NCBI GenBank assembly: GCA_964388175.1
Contig: CAYLYS010000003.1
Coordinates: 10,421-74,420 of the forward strand
DNA length: 64,000 nucleotides
Origin: JAITWN01 sp964388175
GTDB taxonomy: Bacteria; Pseudomonadota; Gammaproteobacteria; SZUA-140
Direction of reading: 5' to 3'
Shown here one piece after another: positions 46,301 through 53,346 of the stretch (position 1 is its first letter; every line of letters begins with the position of its first letter). The position numbers and the translations under genes are program-made. Below the pieces are notes generated by a model. The model saw only the letters and a list, made by a program, of their open reading frames with translations, had not been told where the DNA came from and made no database searches.

Positions 46301-47420
46301 ACAGCGGGCGGCGGAGTTCAAGGGCGATGAGCGTCGCAAGGATGAATGGATCGCGGTGCTTGGGCACGAGCTGCGCAATCCGATCGGTGCGATCAGCAAT
46401 GGAATCGAGCTGCTGAAGTCGACATCACTTGCGCCCGATCAACAGACACAGATCGTCGGTATGCTGGAGCGGCAGATCGGCTACATCGCCCGTCTGCTCG
46501 ACGATCTGCTCGATATCGCGCGCGTCATCTCCGGCAAGCTCGATATCGCGCGCAAGCCCGTGGATTTGATCGAAGTGGCGCGGTGGGCGCTCGACGCCTC
46601 CATGTCGCAGTTCAGCGCCAAGACGCATGAGATCTCGTTTACCCTGCCGCCCGCCAGAACGGTCTGGGTGCGTGGAGATCAGCTCCGCTTGCACGAAATT
46701 CTCGTGAACCTGCTCGACAATGCCGCCAAATATACGCCCCGTGGCGGCTGCATTACGCTCGAGATCGTCGCGGATGCTGAACAGGCCACGATCAGCGTGC
46801 GTGACACCGGCATTGGTATCCCGCACGATCTCAAGGAGCATATTTTCGAGATTTTCACCCAGGGACCGCGCACGCTCGAGCGCCTGGATCGCGGCCTGGG
46901 TATCGGTTTGTCACTGGTGTACAGCTTGGTGAAGCTGCACGGGGGCGAGGTCGAGGTGTTCAGCGCCGGCGCAGGCCAGGGCAGCGAGTTCAGGGTCAGG
47001 CTGCCGCGTATCCAGCATGCCGGAGAGGCGGCGCAGCCGGCTGACCATGGGCAGGAGCCGCTGCCGACACAAAGGTATTCTCGCGTCCTGATTGTCGATG
47101 ACGAGGGTGACGTGGCGGATTCGCTCCAGCAGCTGCTCAAAGCGCTCGGCCATGAGGTGCAAGTGGCCGCGAACGGGTCGGCGGCATTGGACAGGGTGCA
47201 GACCTTCAAGCCCGAGATCGCCTTGCTCGATCTTGGACTGCCCGGTATGGATGGCTACAAGCTGGCGCGTCGCTTGCGTGATGAACTGCCGGAGGTGGTG
47301 TTGATTGCGATAACGGGCTATCAGGCGGATAGCGACCGCCTCAAGGCCGCGGGGTTTGACCATCATATGATCAAGCCGATCAGTATCGAACGCCTGTCGC
47401 GTTTGTTGCATCTGAAGTGA
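43383..47420 (+). CDS. CheB-CheR-PAS hybrid sensor histidine kinase/response regulator
   Basis: A 1345-residue signalling protein. Domains in order: CheB methylesterase (about 15-195) with serine in GVGASAGGLDA, histidine in HLDPT and aspartate in GAGHDGTEG; CheR methyltransferase (about 215-465) with SAM motif VAGCATGEEAYSLAMIL and SCRNLLIY; a PAS-like region; a Glu-rich coiled coil (about 640-715, SLNEELQSSNEELEASKEE); two PAS domains; HisKA with GHELRNPIGAI; HATPase with NLLDNAAKY and GLGIGLSLVYSL; and a receiver with LLDLGLPGMDG. No membrane segment, so cytoplasmic. No chemotaxis receptor or other che gene is adjacent. An ATG at 43401 is an alternative start. Confidence 0.93.
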   Translation: MPENPRMGIAINEPTLYVGVGASAGGLDACGELLAAVPADTGMAFILVLHLDPTRTSHLAQILQQHASNLTIVQAEGTTRLERDHVYVIAPNSKLHLVDGMLEVDPLAEDEARGQLVDYLFSSLAEAQRTRAVGVVLSGAGHDGTEGLGRIKAAGGLTIAQAPVTAGSTGMPSSAINAGVDAVLAPDAIPAALIAFAEHGVRPLPRHAEDGNDGPGGARDQMIGFASILHQIGTMADIDFDDYKPGTLQRRALRRMNLKGIETWDDYAHYLGDNPDELDALYRDVMIGVTEFFREPAVWERLAAELPALLESRGEPGARAWVAGCATGEEAYSLAMILFEQLPEKDRGKIQIYATDINEHALAIARRGIYAAEALQGVSHERREQHFKHHDGQFKVGDCLRSCVSFAPHNVLSDPPFSRMDIVSCRNLLIYLKPQAHDRLLKSLHFALRPGGLLVLGRAETLGRQTRLFDEISKPQNIFRSRAIPQHERFRVDPRTREHSHGIRQAVPLPLVIPAHLRESAPDRRIDQFVLRQHTPACVVINADFEIRSFYGQTQPYLAPPTGESHQDLLAWMRPGFYIRLRSALKQVAESGEPLVVEGQIDRDGEIRHVQCAIEQIPPVVNAEGMLLVTFQDIGASTPRKIDPAAAHEPLVHELEMELIATRRELQSTIEQLDVAGEGYRASHEELMSLNEELQSSNEELEASKEELEALNEEMNTINRELEEKNGELRVANNDLNTLFLSTGIPTVFLDRELKVRRFTPTATTVMHLVPSDIARSIEHVKERVGDGHTADKSRQVLRTAEPDTTEVWSEGGERCYVRSILPYRSEEGTLDGVCITFSDVTEQKTVAQANEAALAYSEAIIEVVRTPLLILDRERRILSVNRALQLAYGVGPELLGSSLTQAQDQPWNVSAIDDAVAAVSSGGGEVKDLEVVVHDRTILVNVRLVHSRAGEDRILLSFEDATQQREFQRRSEQRAAEFKGDERRKDEWIAVLGHELRNPIGAISNGIELLKSTSLAPDQQTQIVGMLERQIGYIARLLDDLLDIARVISGKLDIARKPVDLIEVARWALDASMSQFSAKTHEISFTLPPARTVWVRGDQLRLHEILVNLLDNAAKYTPRGGCITLEIVADAEQATISVRDTGIGIPHDLKEHIFEIFTQGPRTLERLDRGLGIGLSLVYSLVKLHGGEVEVFSAGAGQGSEFRVRLPRIQHAGEAAQPADHGQEPLPTQRYSRVLIVDDEGDVADSLQQLLKALGHEVQVAANGSAALDRVQTFKPEIALLDLGLPGMDGYKLARRLRDELPEVVLIAITGYQADSDRLKAAGFDHHMIKPISIERLSRLLHLK

Positions 47421-47499
47421 AGCGGGGCGGTAGGTATACCAGGGTTCCTTGGCGCCGCGGCCGGGAACAGGCCAAGGGTCTGCCTGCAGAGCAAGCCGT

Positions 47500-47739
47500 T
47501 ACTTCGAAGTTGCCAGAACGATTGCTATTTATGCAGGTTTCCTGTTGTTCTTAACGACAATCGCAATTTCCGTTGCAATATATGGGAAAATCCTTGCCAT
47601 TAGGGGCGATAAACCGACCTACGGGAGGTTTGCAAAAATCCTGCTCTATACTGTGATGCTATACATCTCGCTTCCGTATATGCAGTTAGAGCTAAATGCA
47701 TTCTATGGCCCTGCCGTATCCAAGGCGCCATCATTGTAG
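47500..47739 (+). pseudogene. 5'-truncated small membrane protein gene, immunity-like
   Basis: In-frame translation YFEVARTIAIYAGFLLFLTT then IAISVAIYGKILA, with two hydrophobic segments and a C-terminus ending SKAPSL. No ATG or GTG occurs at the expected N-terminus; only a TTG at 47449 gives a longer frame with an unlike, Gly/Pro-rich leader. I read it as a membrane gene whose start was lost when this Rhs array joined the end of the kinase gene. Its size and layout match the other small membrane genes of the array. No homology known to me. Confidence 0.4.
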
Positions 47740-47845
47740 GCCGAAGAATTGGGACGGTCATGCTCCGCTGATTGCTCGACACCAGCGCAAAGGAAGGACT
47801 TCCAAGCCACTAGAGGCGATACCGTATTTTGTGCCAACGCACCAG

Positions 47846-48738
47846 GAATTGGTGGCGGGGTGGCTGCAGGATACGGACCGCAAGACCAAGCCGTTTCTGT
47901 TCCATCACGACGCGGTGAACAGCGTCAGCGAGGTGACGGGGCACAATGGCGGGACAACGCAAAGTGTCCTCTACCGATCATTCGGGCAGACGCAATCGAC
48001 GACGGCAGCAGCCCGAACCGACTGAAGTACACCGGGCGAGAGGATGATGGGACGGGGCTCTATTACTATCGAACCCGGTACTGCTGGGTTTTAGGGCGGG
48101 GATCAATTTCTATGCCTATGCAGGGAATAATCCGATCAATGCCAATAATCCCAATGGATTGGATAACTCAATAGTGTTTCATTCGGCGGAACTGCAGCAA
48201 TCCTGCTTCTCGGAATAGGTGGAAATGTGAGCGTTGGCATTTCTGTTCCTGATGACTTGACTAATTGGCGTGGCTGCCGGGTATTCGGCGGTGCGCAAGC
48301 AAACCTAATGGCGGGCGGGGGTGGCTACTTGGGGTATGGTGTCAGCGCGGGAAAGGTCGAATCGGTTGGGCCATTGGATCCCAGTTTTAATTTGGATAAT
48401 GGCTGGTATGCTGAGGCTGACGCAGGTATCGGGAGTGCGGCTATTGGTGCAAGCCTCCAAGGCCACGGAAAGCCTTTTAGTAGTTTGCCTTCTGGTGGAA
48501 GTGTCACTCCGCTTCCAAAGGTTGGCCAAGGCGCCGGCGTTTGGGTATCGCCGATAGGAACCTATGGTTCTGCGACTGCAGCATCATATACACATCGGTG
48601 ATGTCGTAGATGGCGTGACAGCGCTGTTCGGTGCTGTTGCCAGCTCTCCCGCGCAGAGTGCCGCAGCAAGCGGCGGGTTCCTTTATTTACCCGAACAAAG
48701 TAAACAACAACATGATGATTTCGGTATATTCAAAGTGA
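47846..48738 (+). pseudogene. decayed Rhs core and toxin end, copy 1
   Basis: Starts ELVAGWLQDTDRKTKPFLFHH and continues with VNSVSEVTGHNGG, then changes frame near 47995 to NRLKYTGREDDGTGLYYYRTRY, the Rhs core signature. The DPAIGRFVSEDPIRF part is deleted; GINFYAYAGNNPIN resumes at once. A further frame change near 48180 leads to a glycine-rich domain (48190-48600, including NVSVGISVPDDLTNWRG), and another near 48600 reaches the tail. The tail reads ASGGFLY, one extra base, then YPNKVNNNMMISVYSK and a stop at 48738. At least four frame changes and a deletion show it is broken. Confidence 0.75.
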
Positions 48739-48992
48739 CCAAGTATAGGAGCTTTGCTTCCTATTATGAGCTAGCGATTCTCCACGCATCCAAGTGGATT
48801 CTCACGGCTGTTTTATTTGTTTCTGCATTTATCTTAATCTTAGCGTGTATTGATTTGATGGCGCCAATTTTCGCTGGCGCCTACGATTGGCGCACGGTCA
48901 TGTGGGGAATCTTCATGATGATACTTTCTTACACAATTCGTCGCATGATTGTTCGCCGATTGACATCAATCCGAAAAGAAACGAACTTCTGA
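48735..48992 (+). CDS. small two-helix membrane protein, candidate immunity protein
   Basis: An 85-residue product beginning with GTG that overlaps the tail stop of Rhs copy 1 by four bases (GTGA at 48735-48738). Two hydrophobic segments: WILTAVLFVSAFILILACI and WRTVMWGIFMMILSYTI, ending with an Arg/Lys-rich C-terminus. No family recognised. The position directly after a toxin end, and the membrane nature, suggest protection against a membrane-acting toxin. The reading frame is intact although its toxin is broken, as expected when immunity outlives toxin. Confidence 0.55.
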   Translation: MTKYRSFASYYELAILHASKWILTAVLFVSAFILILACIDLMAPIFAGAYDWRTVMWGIFMMILSYTIRRMIVRRLTSIRKETNF

Positions 48993-48993
48993 C

Positions 48994-50012
48994 GAAGAGA
49001 ACCTACCAGGGCTCGACCACCCGCTACGTCTACAACGCGGCGAATAGCGTTGGCACAACCACCTACACCTACGATGTGCTCTACTGCCTGACCGCCGTCA
49101 ACCGTCCTGACACCGCCAACAACGAAGCCTATACTTTGGGTGCGCTGCCCCCGAACTTCGAACGCCCGCTACTTTACTACACTGCAAACACCAACCTGGA
49201 GCGCTACTTCCGGGGATCGAGCATCGACGAATTGGTGGCGGGGTGGCTGCAGGAGCAGCCCGAACCGATTGAAGTATACCGGGAGGGAGGACGACGGAAC
49301 TGGGCTCTATTACTATCGCGCACGATACTATGATCCAGCGATAGGACGGTTCGTTTCGGAAGATCCAATCCGATTCAAAGCTGGCATAAATTTCTATGCC
49401 TATGTGACAAACAACCCGATTAACTATAATGATCCGACCGGAGAAATCGAGAACTGGCCAGGCGCGGTACGGCAAACTATAGGGATAATCGGGAATGCAG
49501 TTGGTGCTGTAGGTGGGCTTGTAACGAGTGGTGTAGGCGTGGTTCTCGTGGCCGCTCCCGAGCCCACCATGTTGAGCACGGCAACCGGAGTGCTTCTAAT
49601 TCCTGCAGGGGGCTTCATGTATGGCTCCTCTGTGGATGGGATGAAGGAGAATTTCAATGCCCTGTTTGATAACATCTATGGAACTAGCACGCCATACGCG
49701 CCCGAGTTTAAAAATACCGTTACAAGTGGATTAGGTTTCAGCCCAGGCAATCCTACTGTAAGCGGTATATATGACGCCGCCTCGTTCGCGGCCGGGATCC
49801 CGAGCGGGAGGATTGTAACTCAGCTGGGAAACTTACCATCAGCGCTTAGTACGGTTTCAGATATTGATGTCACTATAAGAGGGGTGGAATCTCTGATCGA
49901 TTCATCGTCAACGATTTACGATTCGTTGTCACCCGGCTCGGCAAGTGGAGGTTATTTGCTGTACCCAAATAAACCAAACATGAATATGCTTCAAAGTGTG
50001 TATCAGAAATAG
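48994..50012 (+). pseudogene. Rhs core and toxin end, copy 2 (orphan, frame-shifted upstream)
   Basis: First part: STTRYVYNAANSVGTTTYTYD, LYCLTAVNRPDTANNEAY, then IDELVAGWLQ to about 49249. It then joins, in another frame, SSPNRLKYTGREDDGTGLYY; relative to copy 1 about 130 bases are missing, with GCAG at both edges. From there the frame is open to 50012: complete core YYDPAIGRFVSEDPIRFKAG and FYAYVTNNPINYNDPTG, a Gly/Val/Ala-rich C-terminal domain of about 190 residues (GNAVGAVGGLVTSGVGVVLV), and the tail ASGGYLLYPNKPN...QSVYQK. The C-terminal domain could still be expressed if moved onto an intact Rhs by recombination. Possible membrane-active toxin; inferred from hydrophobicity. Confidence 0.78.
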
Positions 50013-50023
50013 CGGACGAGAGT

Positions 50024-50212
50024 ATGTTATACGGACTGTTAACATTGTTAATAGGTATTCTGATGTTGCTTTTTTCTCTGAATATTCTAACGCTGAAGAG
50101 TGCTCAGGCGGGAGATTTATGTGTGCTAAAGGAAAGATATGGCGCTTTTTTTAAGGTGCTTGGCGCGCTGATGATTGCCCACGCTCTGTTTACTCTTATA
50201 GGGGTTTACTAA
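50024..50212 (+). CDS. small two-helix membrane protein, candidate immunity protein
   Basis: A 62-residue product (MLYGLLTLLIGILMLLFSLN...KVLGALMIAHALFTLIGVY) with hydrophobic N- and C-terminal helices joined by a short polar loop. It starts 11 bases after the stop of Rhs copy 2 with GAGAG upstream. AT-rich codons (many TTA, ATA) differ from the housekeeping genes. No family recognised. Context is the evidence. Confidence 0.55.
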   Translation: MLYGLLTLLIGILMLLFSLNILTLKSAQAGDLCVLKERYGAFFKVLGALMIAHALFTLIGVY

Positions 50213-50265
50213 TTCTTAAAATTCTTGAGATTGCGATAAGCACAGGCGTTTTTGGCGTCCTCGGT

Positions 50266-50502
50266 GTGTATTTTTATCAGGTAAATAAAAAGAAGAAATT
50301 AAATAGAGGAAATAGGTGTGCTCGTTGCGGAGAGCATTTGGAGATGGGGAAATCTGTAAGGATGTCGGCATCGTATCGAGCATTTCTATTCTGCAGCGCT
50401 TGCGCGGAGCGAGAAAAACAAGCTGATGGAATTTTCTTTCTTGTATCAGCCTCGGCGGTTGCTGCATTGGTTGTGGTTTATTTGTGGAGCTTGCAAGAAT
50501 AG
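50266..50502 (+). CDS. zinc-ribbon membrane protein, start uncertain
   Basis: From the GTG at 50266 this is a 78-residue product with two CxxC pairs (CARCGE and CSAC) separated by about 27 residues, a likely zinc ribbon, and a C-terminal hydrophobic helix (FFLVSASAVAALVVVYLW). The same frame continues upstream without a stop and spells a good helix, ILKILEIAISTGVFGVLGVY, starting just after the previous gene, but no ATG, GTG or TTG begins it; an ATT at 50212 overlaps the previous stop. Either translation starts at ATT, or the N-terminal helix has lost its start. Possibly a second immunity or accessory gene. Confidence 0.4.
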   Translation: MYFYQVNKKKKLNRGNRCARCGEHLEMGKSVRMSASYRAFLFCSACAEREKQADGIFFLVSASAVAALVVVYLWSLQE

Positions 50503-50522
50503 TGAGCCTGCCTGTGGCTCGG

Positions 50523-50605
50523 TTCCTATGCTGTAGCAGCATAGCTTGAGCCCCTGTGTACTGCTGACCTGTGTACTGCCGATAGGCAATCTTCTATCGA
50601 TTCCG
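50523..50605 (+). repeat. array linker repeat, copy A
   Basis: Shares GCTGTAGCAGCATAG, then CTGCCGATAG, then TCTTCTA and TTCCG with copy B at 52682-52753, in the same order and each directly after an immunity-like gene. Probably the ancestral sequence downstream of each cassette. Confidence 0.55.
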
Positions 50606-50627
50606 TTCGAGCTTCCAAAATTTCAGC

Positions 50628-50699
50628 GCGAGTGGAGGATTCCTTGTTTACCCTAACAAGTCAAATATAAACATGATGCAGTCAGTGTATAGGAAATGA
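50628..50699 (+). pseudogene. Rhs toxin tail only, copy 3
   Basis: Only the last 23 codons remain: ASGGFLVYPNKSN, then INMMQSVYRK and TGA. There is no open Rhs core in front; linker repeat A lies immediately upstream, so toxin and core have been deleted. The tail stop overlaps the next start by four bases. Confidence 0.65.
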
Positions 50700-51034
50700 A
50701 TACCTTTATCTCGATCGTTAGGCGCGTTGCTTTGTGTGTTGTGTTTTCTTTGTTTTGTGGGTATGCATTTCTATCAGTAGAATCTCTAGTTTGTGGTTCA
50801 TCCGGCGGAGGTTCTTCTGCGGGTGGTGGGGCCGCAGTGGGTATGCTCGCCATCGCTGTGGCTATCGGAATGTTCGTGGTTACGTTTCTACCTTTGGCTA
50901 TTGTTGATGTTGGGAGAGGGGCTGGCGTCTGGCGCCTTTCGTTGACTTTCAAGAGAGAGTTTATTTTTGTGTTGGGAGTTTTTTTGGCAATTCAGATTGT
51001 TTTAGGCGGCGTGTTGTTTTTTAAAGGATGTTAA
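50696..51034 (+). CDS. three-helix membrane protein, candidate immunity protein
   Basis: A 112-residue protein with hydrophobic segments VALCVVFSLFCGYAFLSV, VGMLAIAVAIGMFVVTFLPLAI and FIFVLGVFLAIQIVLGGVLF, and a Gly/Ser-rich loop (GSSGGGSSAGGGAA). The ATG overlaps the stop of tail copy 3 (ATGA, 50696-50699). No family recognised. It survives although its toxin is gone. Confidence 0.6.
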   Translation: MNTFISIVRRVALCVVFSLFCGYAFLSVESLVCGSSGGGSSAGGGAAVGMLAIAVAIGMFVVTFLPLAIVDVGRGAGVWRLSLTFKREFIFVLGVFLAIQIVLGGVLFFKGC

Positions 51035-51434
51035 GGGCCGGTAAGTAGTTTTGTGTTTGTGATACAGCGCAGCTATTACTGAAGGATGCGGTTCGTATGA
51101 GACGGTAATCGCCCTAGTAATTTTAGATAATTTAAATAGATTGTCTGAGATTAAGATGTTCAAAAGAATATACATGGTGGTAAATCGCTGATTCTTGCGT
51201 AACCATCGCGCCGCTGCGCGCCGATAGGGAAATCAATCGCTATTTCCTGATGCAGCATGCCGTGCTTCAACAGAGGAGGAGAGGGTATGGTTGCCGACCC
51301 CTGCAAATCGCCAGAGATACCGTATCCAGCGCCAGTGCCCAGATTACTATGCTCCAAATCTCGCCGCGAACACGCAAGGAAAATTCGGTCCGCATCCGTT
51401 ACGATCCGCAGAATGTTGTCCTGCAATAAATCCA
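51035..51434 (+). other. degraded AT-rich stretch inside the Rhs array
   Basis: No supported gene. A plus-strand frame from 51291 runs into the small membrane gene at 51435 (RYRIQRQCPDYYAPNL...), which could be the remains of a longer protein, but has no ribosome site. Confidence 0.3.
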
Positions 51435-51625
51435 ATGAAGTATAACCTTGTAGTCATGATGGCTGGGGTGGCGTTCCTAGTCTTGGGTGCGCACTCTATT
51501 TTTTTCGATATGCCTGGTCTAGGTATGGTGGTGTGATCGATTTTGGCGACGATCATATAGTAGGGGGGGTAATCAGGGTCGTTATTGGGTTGATACTAAT
51601 TTACTTCGCAAGGACCGCTAAGTGA
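51435..51625 (+). pseudogene. small membrane protein gene, split by a frame change
   Basis: First frame (51435-51536): MKYNLVVMMAGVAFLVLGAH and a short tail. Second frame (51533-51625), overlapping by four bases as GTGA: IDFGDDHIVGG then VVIGLILIYFARTAK. Together they give a two-helix protein of about 63 residues like the intact one at 50024. Most likely an immunity-type gene broken by a one- or two-base change; two overlapping mini-genes are the alternative. Confidence 0.35.
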
Positions 51626-51691
51626 CAATCAACAGAGAATCCGGATATCTGTAGCATGCAGATTTCACGCCCGCTTCGCACTAAGTACAAA

Positions 51692-51745
51692 CTACTATTG
51701 CCTGCTGCGGAATGCCGCATAGACCGCGAACACCGCAACAGAAAT
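51692..51745 (+). repeat. array linker repeat, copy C
   Basis: CTACT...CTGCTGCGGAATGCCGCATAGAC...CCGCAAC matches the second half of copy B (52742-52795, CTACT...CTGTGGGATGCCGCATAGAC...CTGCAAC). Confidence 0.45.
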
Positions 51746-51755
51746 CGACGGCGAT

Positions 51756-51986
51756 GTGATCCCGCGGGGCGGTGGCTCTGTGGTTAAGACCTTCACCACG
51801 AACTCGGCGGGCTTCCTGAACGTGGATCTGTGGGATTTGTTTACTCCCGACGGCTTCGATGTGCTGGAGCTTCGGATCATGAATCCGGCCAATCAGACAG
51901 TGCTGCTCCTGAACGGAGCGTGGGGGGGGGTGATTCCGGATCTTTCAACGCGGAGGCGAACAGCCTCTACACTGTGCAGGTGAATT
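51756..51986 (+). pseudogene. fragment of Rhs-type N-terminal region
   Basis: Translation IPRGGGSVVKTFTTNSAGFLN and VLELRIMNPANQTVLLLNGAW up to a run of nine G (51922-51930). After it the sense continues in another frame: DSGSFNAEANSLYTVQVN. The FNAEANSLYTV part resembles FEAEDSVYTV at 52900, so both are pieces of the same large repeat protein. Broken at the G run and fused to an unrelated C-terminal domain. Confidence 0.5.
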
Positions 51987-52355
51987 GTGGCTATGCATGG
52001 TGTGTTTGATGACACGTTCCGCGACATACCATCGAATATTGTAAAGATGCAGGAGGTCGGCATCTTCGCCAGAGACTTTGACGACGCCGTAGGGAATGCG
52101 CAAGAGTTTTCCAATGTTACGAACCAGAATGCAATTCCATATTGGCCTCTTGGGCCAAACAGCAACTCATACGCTTCGACGTTTGTCGAGAGCTTTACTG
52201 GTTCTCGTCCCAACCCCATTGTGAGCGCGCCAGGGTCAGATATGGGCCGGCCTTCGTCAGCACTGCCCTACTCGCCAGCGCCGGCTTCCGGCGGCTTCCT
52301 CATATATCCAAACAAGCCGAATACCAATTTTTTGCAATGGGTCTACGCGAAATAA
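51987..52355 (+). CDS. orphan toxin domain with Rhs tail, copy 4
   Basis: Open frame of up to 122 residues (GTG at 51987, or ATG at 51993). It has FDDTFRDIPSNIVKMQEVG, then NQNAIPYWPLGPNSNSYAS followed by TFVESFTG, and ends with the array tail ASGGFLIYPNKPN...QWVYAK. The GPNSNS segment is the kind seen around the active site of some secreted hydrolases of papain-like fold, but I cannot assign the family. No Rhs core precedes it, so it is a displaced cassette. Unlike copies 1 and 2 it is not strongly hydrophobic, and its neighbour is a lipoprotein rather than a membrane protein, which suits a periplasmic target. Confidence 0.55.
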   Translation: MAMHGVFDDTFRDIPSNIVKMQEVGIFARDFDDAVGNAQEFSNVTNQNAIPYWPLGPNSNSYASTFVESFTGSRPNPIVSAPGSDMGRPSSALPYSPAPASGGFLIYPNKPNTNFLQWVYAK

Positions 52356-52370
52356 GGGGCAGCGTAAGCT

Positions 52371-52700
52371 ATGATTGACGTGAAGCGGTTCATGCGCGTG
52401 ATCATGTTAGCTTGCATAGCAATGATTACGAGTGCCTGCGAGGGGAGCTGTGAATCAATGGCAAAACAAGTAAGAGCTAACCTTGAGGAACAGCTTCACG
52501 TCGGGGACAGTAGGGAAAAAATTGAAGCTGTTCTGCAAAGCATTGGAATACGATATTCCTACGACGAGTTCTCTAATCGCTATCAAAGTACGGTTCGGGA
52601 GGAGTGCGGAAAATTTGAAGCTGTCAGCGTGTATGTAAATCTTGACGATCAAGGCCGGCTGTCAGCCATTGAGGTGTTTAATTCCTATACCTGGCTGTAG
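52371..52700 (+). CDS. small lipoprotein, candidate immunity protein
   Basis: A 109-residue precursor with signal sequence MIDVKRFMRVIMLACIAMIT and lipobox SAC, so a lipid-anchored periplasmic protein. The mature part, LEEQLHVGDSREKIEAVLQ with a GIRYSYDEFSNRY loop and YVNLDDQGRLSAIEV, looks like a small alpha/beta fold of the BamE/SmpA kind. It starts 15 bases after the copy 4 stop. An ATG at 52392 would shorten the signal. The pairing with a non-hydrophobic toxin domain is consistent with a periplasmic toxin. Confidence 0.6.
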   Translation: MIDVKRFMRVIMLACIAMITSACEGSCESMAKQVRANLEEQLHVGDSREKIEAVLQSIGIRYSYDEFSNRYQSTVREECGKFEAVSVYVNLDDQGRLSAIEVFNSYTWL

Positions 52701-52795
52701 CAGCATAGATTGAAAGCCCGATCCCTGCCGATAGACATCTTCTACTGACTCCGGCTGTGGGATGCCGCATAGACAGTCAGCGCTGCAACTAAAAA
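52682..52795 (+). repeat. array linker repeat, copy B
   Basis: Contains both halves: TTCCTAT, GCTGTAGCAGCATAG, CTGCCGATAG and TCTTCTAC shared with copy A, and GGATGCCGCATAGAC with copy C. It overlaps the end of the lipoprotein gene. Confidence 0.55.
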
Positions 52796-52847
52796 GGCGA
52801 GGGCATAAACGGATTTCGCCACCCCGAGACCCTTCGTATCGCTCGGC

Positions 52848-53110
52848 TTGATGGTTATCGACCAAAACAGCCTGACCATCGCTACTCTGAATGCACCAAG
52901 AAGTGTTCAGTTCGAGGCCGAGGACTCCGTATACACGGTGATAGTGACCGGCATTTCGGGAGGATCTCTTGGGTTCTTCGGACTGAATGTCACAGGGTCC
53001 GTATTTCCAATCACCAACTATATCTACGACGGAGTCTACCGTCTGACCGCGGCAGACCGGCCCGCCACGGCCAACGATGAAGCTTTCACCTATGAAAGGC
53101 GAGAATTGAC
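52848..53110 (+). pseudogene. Rhs/YD-repeat fragment
   Basis: Reads VQFEAEDSVYTVIVTGISGG, then NYIYDGVYRLTAADRPATAN and DEAFTYE, a YD repeat like LYCLTAVNRPDTANNEAY in copy 2. It has no partner core sequence downstream; after about 53110 the frame runs into unrelated sequence and stops at 53273. Confidence 0.6.
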
Positions 53111-53295
53111 GCTTCAGGTTAGCGCCGGACGGCGGGCAGGCGAGGAGGGGAAGGCGGTCGAAATCGCTTTCTTGGATTTGGGCGTTGCAGAGGGATATGG
53201 CAGACACTTGGCGGCCACACTGGGCCGCGGACGGCAAATAGGAGCGAGGATCGCCAGCGGGATAGTGTCTTGAGCCGATGAGCCCTATTTGCTAG

Positions 53296-53330
53296 AATCA
53301 ATATTAATCAAAGTGATTTATTTTGAATCA
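53296..53330 (+). promoter_or_regulatory. putative operator of the toxin-antitoxin pair
   Basis: AATCA at 53296, 53306 and 53326 and TGATT at 53314 form repeated half-sites at about 10-base spacing, including the inverted repeat TGATT-TATTTTG-AATCA (53314-53330). RHH antitoxins repress their own operon through such sites. Confidence 0.4.
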
Positions 53331-53346
53331 AGGCAGGAGGAATGCC

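Noticed and set aside
47440..47480. Second copy of the tRNA-Leu 3' end as an attachment site
   Set aside because: TTGGCGCCGCGG resembles TTGGTGCCGAGG at ten of twelve positions, too weak in this high-GC DNA to claim.
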